From Fimenecus sp052298855 (GTDB lineage: Bacteria; Bacillota; Clostridia; Oscillospirales; Acutalibacteraceae), in the NCBI GenBank assembly GCA_052298855.1, contig DAVZXP010000004.1, forward strand, positions 62,001 to 126,000: a stretch of 64,000 bases of DNA, given 5' to 3'. Under the pieces are notes generated by a model. The model had not been told where the DNA came from and made no database searches. It saw nothing but the letters and a program-made list of their open reading frames with translations. Positions 58,577-64,000 of the stretch are shown here, piece by piece (position 1 is the stretch's first letter; each line of letters opens with the position of its first letter). A program made the translations under genes and the position numbers.

Positions 58577-59731
58577 TCATTTACAAAGTCTGTCGTAAAC
58601 TTTCAAAATATCGTCAACGGATATTTCTTTGATTGTGTTTGACGGCGAACCGGATGCAAATGCGTCCTCTGCCATCTTGGGCATTGCCCTGCGGAACTCA
58701 TCTAAATCAATTCCGTAACCCGATACGCTCGGGATATTGCATATGTCGCAAATTTCCTTGCAAGCCGAAACAAATTTCCTTGCGCCCTCTGCGTCGGAGT
58801 CCGCTTCGTCTGCTTTTCCGATTGCACGAGCCATATCCGCAAAGCGTTTTTCAGCGCCGTCGCAAACATAATCAAAGCACTCGGTCATAAGCATTGCGTT
58901 GCTTATTCCGTGCGGAACATGGAAAAGTGCGCCTATCGGACGAGACATACCGTGAATTATTGTAACCGATGCGTTATTAAACGCCGTGCCTGCCTCAAGT
59001 GCGGCAAGGCTCATTTGCGCTCTCGCTTCGACGTTTTGAGGCTCACGGTAAGCTATCGGAAGATACTCGAAAATCCTTTTGACAGCACTCAAAGCAAGGT
59101 CGTCCGTCATAGGCTGTGCCTTGCGTGAGGTGTAAGCCTCGCTTGCGTGACAAAGTGCGTCAAGTCCCGTAGCCGCCGTAACCGAAGCCGGTGCGGTCAT
59201 AGTGAACGCAGGGTCGTCGATTGCAAGGTCGGGCATAAGCACCGCACCCTTTAAGAGCATTTTAATATCCTTTTCGGTGTTTGTGATAATCGTAAACTGT
59301 GTAGCCTCCGAGCCTGTACCGCTTGTGGTCGGAATTGCAACCATTGGCGGAGTGGGTACGGTGATTACCTTGCCGAGAAAATCATTGATTGAACCGCCGC
59401 TTGTGGCAACTGCACCGATTGCTTTCATGGTGTCAATCGGAGAGCCGCCGCCGACAGCGATAAGGAAATCGCATTTCTCGTCATTCCAAACTTTCAAGCC
59501 TGCTTCGACAATTTTATCGGTAGGCTCGCCCGTTACGCCGTCAAAAATCGCATACTGTGTGCTGCTCTCATCGAGTATATCCGTAACTCTCTTGGCATTT
59601 CCGAGCTTCACCATCATAGGGTCGGTAACAATAAGAGCCTTTTTGCCGAAGGCGGAGATATGCTCCGAAGCGTCAGACAATGCGTTTTCGCCGTAGAACA
59701 CCTGTTTGGGCATAATGAACTGATAACTCAT
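58577..59731 (-). CDS. Iron-containing alcohol dehydrogenase in the inositol operon
   Basis: 384-residue group III Fe-ADH. The NAD site is near 'VGGGSPIDTMKAIGAV', with PTTSGTGSEATQF, and metal-binding residues are in GLDALCHASEAY (Asp, His) and 'IIHGMSRPIGALFHVPHG' (two His). Such enzymes reduce aldehydes with NADH. The operon position between iolE and iolG suggests reduction of a pathway aldehyde, for instance malonate semialdehyde to 3-hydroxypropionate, instead of the usual oxidative iolA step. That substrate is an inference from context. Confidence 0.88.
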   Translation of the reverse strand: MSYQFIMPKQVFYGENALSDASEHISAFGKKALIVTDPMMVKLGNAKRVTDILDESSTQYAIFDGVTGEPTDKIVEAGLKVWNDEKCDFLIAVGGGSPIDTMKAIGAVATSGGSINDFLGKVITVPTPPMVAIPTTSGTGSEATQFTIITNTEKDIKMLLKGAVLMPDLAIDDPAFTMTAPASVTAATGLDALCHASEAYTSRKAQPMTDDLALSAVKRIFEYLPIAYREPQNVEARAQMSLAALEAGTAFNNASVTIIHGMSRPIGALFHVPHGISNAMLMTECFDYVCDGAEKRFADMARAIGKADEADSDAEGARKFVSACKEICDICNIPSVSGYGIDLDEFRRAMPKMAEDAFASGSPSNTIKEISVDDILKVYDRLCK

Positions 59732-59745
59732 TTTACACCCTCCGA

Positions 59746-60639
59746 TTAAAGTCCTGCTTTTTCAGCGATATATTTTCTTGCTTTTATAGCATATTCAAGC
59801 GGATTTGCAATTGCCGGGTCCTGCTCTGCCTCGACAAGAACATAGCCCTCATAACCTGTCTTTTCAAGAACGTCAAAAATGGGCTTGAAATCAATCGCAC
59901 CGTCACCGGGGACTGTAAAGGTACCGAGCCTTACACCCTGCAAGAAGCTCAAATGCTCTCTCTTAACCTGCTCAACCTTTTCGGGGCGAATATCCTTAAG
60001 ATGTACGTGACGGATACGGTCTGCATATTTATTGAGCACCGACATATAGTCCTCGCCGCAATATGCAAGGTGTCCGCAGTCGAAAAGAAGTCCGAAAAGC
60101 TCGGAATCTGTGTTAGCCATAAGTCTGTCAATTTCTTCTTCTGTTTGAACAACCGTTCCCATATGATGATGAAAGCAGAGCTTAATACCCATATCCTTTG
60201 CAACCTTACCAAGCTTGTTGATGCCTGCGCAAAGAGTGTCCCATTCCTCGTCGTTCATAACATATTTAGCCTCAAAAATCGGCTTATCCGTGCCCTGAAT
60301 AGAGTGTCCCTGCTCGGACATTCCGACAACCTTAGCACCCATTTCCTTTAAGAAGGTGATGTGCTCAATAAAGTCCTTTTCGACCTCTTCATAAGGCTTA
60401 GTTGTAAGGAAAGAAGAGAACCAAGCGTTGCAAATCTGCATACCACGAAGCTCAAGTGCCTTTTTAAGCACAGCGGTATCACGGGGATACTTATTACCAA
60501 CCTCACAGCCTGTAAATCCTGCAAGTGCCATTTCGGAAACGCACTGTTCAAATGTGTTTTCCGCACCCAAATCGGGCATATCATCATTTGTCCACGCTAT
60601 CGGCGCAATGCCGAGTTTTACTTTGTTTTTGTCAAGCAT
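59746..60639 (-). CDS. iolE: Myo-inosose-2 dehydratase
   Basis: 297-residue TIM-barrel enzyme of the AP-endonuclease/xylose-isomerase-like superfamily. Signatures: KLGIAPIAWTNDDMPDLG, 'FTGCEVGNKYPRD', LCFHHHMGTVVQT and 'LLFDCGHLAYCGEDYM', as well as RHVHLKDIRP. It dehydrates scyllo-inosose to the 3D-trihydroxycyclohexanedione. The IolE-specific motifs match strongly. It lies 1 nt after iolD. Confidence 0.95.
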   Translation of the reverse strand: MLDKNKVKLGIAPIAWTNDDMPDLGAENTFEQCVSEMALAGFTGCEVGNKYPRDTAVLKKALELRGMQICNAWFSSFLTTKPYEEVEKDFIEHITFLKEMGAKVVGMSEQGHSIQGTDKPIFEAKYVMNDEEWDTLCAGINKLGKVAKDMGIKLCFHHHMGTVVQTEEEIDRLMANTDSELFGLLFDCGHLAYCGEDYMSVLNKYADRIRHVHLKDIRPEKVEQVKREHLSFLQGVRLGTFTVPGDGAIDFKPIFDVLEKTGYEGYVLVEAEQDPAIANPLEYAIKARKYIAEKAGL

Positions 60640-60640
60640 A

Positions 60641-62557
60641 TCAGTATTTTCTCGCTTTCTCTTGATTTTCTTTTTTATTCAAATAAGCCTTTTTAACGGC
60701 TTCATTTTGAGATGTACTTGCAACGCCGACATTCCACCACGCACCGTAGCCGTCGGTCATTGATTTTGGAAGAACTTTTATATCGATAAGCGTTGAAACG
60801 GTCTGTTTTTTGGAGTCCTCCAACGCAAATCTAAGTTCTTCGGGAGTTCTTGCGGTATAAGTCTTAACGCCATAACCCGAAGCACTTTTAGCAAAGTCAA
60901 TCGGTACAAGGTCACCTAAAAGATTGTTATTATCATCTCTGAAACGGAACTCTGTGGCAAGGTTGCCGATACCGTTTGACATTTCAAGGTTATTTATACA
61001 ACCGAATCCGCTGTTGTCAAAAAGAAGCACATTTATTTTCTTCTTTTCCTGAATTGAGGTTATAAGCTCGGAGTGAAGCATAAGATAGCTGCCGTCTCCG
61101 CACATTGCATAAACCTCTTTATCGGGGCAAGCAAGCTTTGAGCCGAAAGCACCTGCGATTTCATAGCCCATACAGGAATAACCGTATTCCATATTGTAAG
61201 AATAAAGGCTGTCGGAGGTCCACATTCTCTGAAGGTCGCCCGGAAGTGAGCCTGCCGCACCTACGCAAATTGCATCGTCGTCGATAATTTCACGAACCAT
61301 TGAAACCGCCATGGTCTGAGTTATAGTGCCGAATTTTCCTGCGAATTCAGGAATTGTACGTTCATCTCTCGCCTTGATAAGCGGTTCAAAACTTTCGTCG
61401 TATTTATACTCTGCAAGGCGTTTCATTTCGTCTGCCCAATCCTTGCGAGCCTTTGCGATTTCGGTGGTATATGCCGACTTATAGCCGTTTTCTCTCAATT
61501 TATCCGAAAGTGCCATAAGACCTAATTTCGCATCACTTACAAGCTTTACTGCGCCGAGTTTATATGCGTCAAAGCGTGAGGTGTTGATTGTCAAAACCTT
61601 TGCATCACTTCTGAAAAGCGACTTCGAGCCTGTGGTGAAATCGGAAAATCTTGTTCCGACGCCGAGAATGACATCAGCCTCTTTTGCTATTACGTTTCCT
61701 GCTGAGTTGCCTGTAACGCCAAGACCGCCGAGGTTATATTCATTGCTCGAATGACAAGCGGTTTTACCCGACTGAGTTTCGGCAAACGGGATATTAAATT
61801 CCTTGCAGAAGCGTTCAAGCTCCTCGCCTGCCTCGGAATATCTTACACCGCCGCCGCAAATCACAAGCGGTTTTTTAGCCGTGAGAAGAATTTTGGCAAG
61901 ATCGTCAACTTCTTCTTGCGAGGGTGCAACTCTTGTAATTTTATGTACTCTCTTTTGCAAGAACTCGTCGGGGAAATCATAGCTTTCGCCCTCAACGTCC
62001 TGCGGAAGAGAAATGCAAACAGCACCAGTTTCAGCTGTATCCGTAAGCACTCTCATTGCGTTTATCATAGCGGTCATAAGCTGCTCGGGACGTGCAATTC
62101 TGTCCCAATATCTTGTAACTGCCTTATATGCGTCATTGGTGGTTGTGGCAAGTGAATTTACCTGCTCAAACTGCTGAAGAACGGGGTCGGGCTGACGGGT
62201 CGAAAACGCATCTGCCGGTATGAGTAAAAGCGGAACATGGTTAACCGTTGCCGTTGCCGCCGCTGTAATCATATTTGCGGCACCCGGTCCTATTGATGAG
62301 GAACAAGCGATAATTTTTCTGCGGTTATTCATCTTTGCGAAAGCGGTTGCGGCATGAGCCATTCCCTGCTCGTTCTTGCCTTGATAAACGGTGAGTCCGC
62401 CTCTGTCGGAGTCAAGAGCCTCGCCAAGACCGCAAACTATACCGTGTCCGAATATCGTAAAAATTCCGTCAACAAACTTTGTTTCTTTTCCGTCAAATGA
62501 AACATACTGATTGTCAAGAAATTTAACAAGTGCCTGTGCGGTAGTCATATATGCCAT
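60641..62557 (-). CDS. iolD: 3D-(3,5/4)-trihydroxycyclohexane-1,2-dione hydrolase
   Basis: 638 residues, thiamine-diphosphate enzyme that opens the ring to give 5-deoxy-glucuronate. The N-terminal part has 'TTAQALVKFLDNQYVS', the middle has VILGVGTRFSDF, and the C-terminal TPP/Mg site is GDGSYLMLHSEL followed by 'LLFDNSGFGCINN'. At 638 residues it is typical for IolD. Confidence 0.96.
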   Translation of the reverse strand: MAYMTTAQALVKFLDNQYVSFDGKETKFVDGIFTIFGHGIVCGLGEALDSDRGGLTVYQGKNEQGMAHAATAFAKMNNRRKIIACSSSIGPGAANMITAAATATVNHVPLLLIPADAFSTRQPDPVLQQFEQVNSLATTTNDAYKAVTRYWDRIARPEQLMTAMINAMRVLTDTAETGAVCISLPQDVEGESYDFPDEFLQKRVHKITRVAPSQEEVDDLAKILLTAKKPLVICGGGVRYSEAGEELERFCKEFNIPFAETQSGKTACHSSNEYNLGGLGVTGNSAGNVIAKEADVILGVGTRFSDFTTGSKSLFRSDAKVLTINTSRFDAYKLGAVKLVSDAKLGLMALSDKLRENGYKSAYTTEIAKARKDWADEMKRLAEYKYDESFEPLIKARDERTIPEFAGKFGTITQTMAVSMVREIIDDDAICVGAAGSLPGDLQRMWTSDSLYSYNMEYGYSCMGYEIAGAFGSKLACPDKEVYAMCGDGSYLMLHSELITSIQEKKKINVLLFDNSGFGCINNLEMSNGIGNLATEFRFRDDNNNLLGDLVPIDFAKSASGYGVKTYTARTPEELRFALEDSKKQTVSTLIDIKVLPKSMTDGYGAWWNVGVASTSQNEAVKKAYLNKKENQEKARKY

Positions 62558-62569
62558 AATTCAATCTCC

Positions 62570-63340
62570 TTATTTCTCGTCTAAAAGCCATTTGTGTTCA
62601 GGTGCGTCGATTCTCGTCTTTTTCCACGGATCGCCGTCAAGATGTCTTATCATCCAAACATAGCACATTTTATATCCGGGTGCCGACACCTGCTGATGTG
62701 TGTGCATAGGAGTTACGCAAAGGCAGCCTCTGTCGCCTACCTTATAGCAATCATCTCCGTTAAAGCCGACGCCGAAGCCCTGTGGCTTTTCAAATTCATA
62801 ATAGTAAACCTCGGGTTGCGGATGATAATGCGGAGGATAACTCGTCCAACAGCCCGGTTTGTGGAAAACCTCACCCAAAACAAGATTGGAATACGGAGCA
62901 TTTTCATAGTCGAACACCGTAAGCACCTGTCTGTCAGCCGTGCCGTCCCATTGGTCTGCGCCAAAGTGCTGAACGGTCATATCCTCGCCTTTATAATAAT
63001 GAACGCCGAAATCGTTTGAGTTATCAGTCTGCTCAATTACAAATCTTGACTCCTCGTTCGCCTTAACCATTACTGTATTGTTCCTTGCAAAATGAATTGC
63101 CGTCGCCTTGTCAAGAAACGGCGAACGCCTCTTTGCGTTTTCGGTTTTACCGTCAAAAACAAAATCGACATCGCCTGACATCAAAAGCAGAGCCGTTTCA
63201 TTTTCTGATTCACAGAAAGTCATTTCCTCGCCTGCTTTGAGAACTTTAACTCTGATATCCATCAGCATATCGGAGTTTTTGCCGTTTCTCTCGCAGAGGA
63301 TTTTTTCGTTGTTTTCGTTGAATTTAGGATTTTCGTACAT
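62570..63340 (-). CDS. iolB: 5-deoxy-glucuronate isomerase
   Basis: 256-residue bicupin that turns 5-deoxy-glucuronate into 5-dehydro-2-deoxygluconate. The C-terminal cupin includes 'SYPPHYHPQPEVYYYEFEKPQGFG' style metal residues (HYHPQPE) and CVTPMHTHQQVSAPGYKM. GAGGG precedes the ATG. First iol gene in the window; the DUF218 gene lies upstream on the same strand with a 23-nt gap. iolC, iolA and iolR were not found here. Confidence 0.95.
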   Translation of the reverse strand: MYENPKFNENNEKILCERNGKNSDMLMDIRVKVLKAGEEMTFCESENETALLLMSGDVDFVFDGKTENAKRRSPFLDKATAIHFARNNTVMVKANEESRFVIEQTDNSNDFGVHYYKGEDMTVQHFGADQWDGTADRQVLTVFDYENAPYSNLVLGEVFHKPGCWTSYPPHYHPQPEVYYYEFEKPQGFGVGFNGDDCYKVGDRGCLCVTPMHTHQQVSAPGYKMCYVWMIRHLDGDPWKKTRIDAPEHKWLLDEK

Positions 63341-63363
63341 TGTGTTACCCTCGTTCGTATAAA

Positions 63364-64000
63364 TTAAACTTTTATTTTATCATCCGTAAGCGAAGCACTT
63401 GCGGTTTTTATCGGTATTTCCTCGCCGAGATAGGTGGGCTCGGGCTCTGCTATACAATAAAAGAAATCTTTTACCCTTGCCGCCGCTTCTCTAATGTTAT
63501 TTGTAATGGGATATTTTAATTCTTCCCTGTCAAGTCCATATGCCTCAACACCGAGCTGTCTTGCAATATACACAGCCCTGTAAAGATGATATTTTTGCGT
63601 TACGACAAGCACCTTTTGAGCCTTGAAAACATCTCTTGCACGATACATAGACTCATAAGTTGAAAAACCTGCATGGTCCATAAACACACAATCAGCCGAA
63701 ACACCGTTTTCAACGAGATAATCCTTCATAGCGTTTACCTCGTCATAGCTTTTCGTGCCGTGATCGCCCGAAACAAGAAATTTGTCGCTGCACCCTTTAT
63801 TGTATGCTTCAAGTGAAAAATCAAGTCTTTCCTTTAGCATAGGCGACGGCTTGCCACTCCAAAGCCCTGCGCCAAGCACCAAAATACAATCATAGCTGTC
63901 CGCTTTCAATTCGTCCACGGTAACAAAATTCTTTTTAGAAAAAGAAATCATATATGCGTTAATGCCGATTACAGCTACTGCAAACAAAATACAAATACAT
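63364..64000 (-). CDS. SanA/ElyC/YdcF-like DUF218 membrane protein, cut at window edge
   Basis: At least 208 residues are visible; the open frame continues to the last base, so the true N-terminus is outside. It starts with a membrane helix (FAVAVIGINAYMIS), then the DUF218 core 'DCILVLGAGLWSGKPSPMLKERL', 'KFLVSGDHGTKSYDEV', 'STYESMYRARDVF' and 'VVTQKYHLYRAVYIARQLG'. SanA/ElyC relatives act in envelope integrity. Its short distance from iolB suggests one transcript, though no functional link is apparent. Confidence 0.9.
   Translation of the reverse strand, partial: CICILFAVAVIGINAYMISFSKKNFVTVDELKADSYDCILVLGAGLWSGKPSPMLKERLDFSLEAYNKGCSDKFLVSGDHGTKSYDEVNAMKDYLVENGVSADCVFMDHAGFSTYESMYRARDVFKAQKVLVVTQKYHLYRAVYIARQLGVEAYGLDREELKYPITNNIREAAARVKDFFYCIAEPEPTYLGEEIPIKTASASLTDDKIKV

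Overview
The window looks like chromosome from a low-GC, spore-forming anaerobe of the class Clostridia, most likely an Oscillospiraceae/Ruminococcaceae-type gut bacterium. The sporulation regulators (SpoIIGA, SigE, SigF with SpoIIAA/AB, uninterrupted SigK, YqfC, YqfD, YlbJ) show it is an endospore-forming Firmicute lineage. DUF4364, QueH, DUF5696, the GlpA/GlpB-like/DUF1667 trio and inositol catabolism are typical of gut Clostridia. No rRNA, tRNA, CRISPR array or intact transposase was seen.

Layout. 0-5.1 kb: a minus-strand housekeeping and sporulation run (recO, a tiny yqzL-like gene, era, dgkA, ybeY, phoH, yqfD, yqfC). 5.1-6.5 kb: plus-strand ylbJ and a small Cys-containing protein. 6.5-24.7 kb: one long minus-strand Wzx/Wzy-type exopolysaccharide or capsule operon. 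It starts at a consensus-like promoter with a priming transferase and ends with a UDP-FucNAc module (capE-capF-capG/wecB type). It also encodes a UDP-hexosaminuronate pair (dehydrogenase and C4-epimerase), an asparagine-synthase-like amidase/ligase, a TupA-like ATP-grasp ligase, an HpcH/HpaI aldolase and a 2-hydroxyacid dehydrogenase. The predicted product is therefore an acidic, probably amidated or aminoacylated polymer. 24.7-27.8 kb: an isolated five-gene phage-type cassette (region-4 sigma-like HTH, BppU/collagen-like fibre, XhlA-like protein, GH25 lysozyme, holin) with its own perfect-consensus promoter, leader hairpin and terminator.

27.8-32.9 kb: glycerol-3-phosphate dehydrogenase-like trio, then an MBOAT acyltransferase with a truncated DHHW-type partner. 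32.9-37.3 kb: pbp1a, ruvX, spoIIGA, sigE. 37.4-43.3 kb: a BofC-like membrane protein, a large GH63/MGH1-like glycosidase and two FAD proteins. 43.3-46.5 kb: DUF4364, sigK, FkbM methyltransferase, queH. 46.5-52.1 kb: DUF5696 lipoprotein, the spoIIA operon (spoIIAA-spoIIAB-sigF) and a PASTA protein whose kinase domain has lost its catalytic residues. 52.1-55.9 kb: zapA, U32 peptidase, dut, then an rlmA-type methyltransferase. 55.9-57.5 kb: a noncoding MITE-like element, an XRE regulator and a membrane protein sharing a duplicated promoter. 57.5-64 kb: myo-inositol operon (iolB, iolD, iolE, Fe-ADH, iolG) and a DUF218 protein cut by the window edge.

The most interesting signals are: (i) candidate sporulation promoters whose -10 elements lie in the loops of the preceding gene's terminator hairpin, at both sigK and spoIIGA; (ii) the self-contained sigma/fibre/lysis cassette; (iii) the PASTA pseudokinase just upstream of spoIIA; (iv) unusual acid-modifying enzymes in the polysaccharide operon; (v) a 275-bp inverted-repeat element. 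All calls are from reading the sequence; no database search was run.
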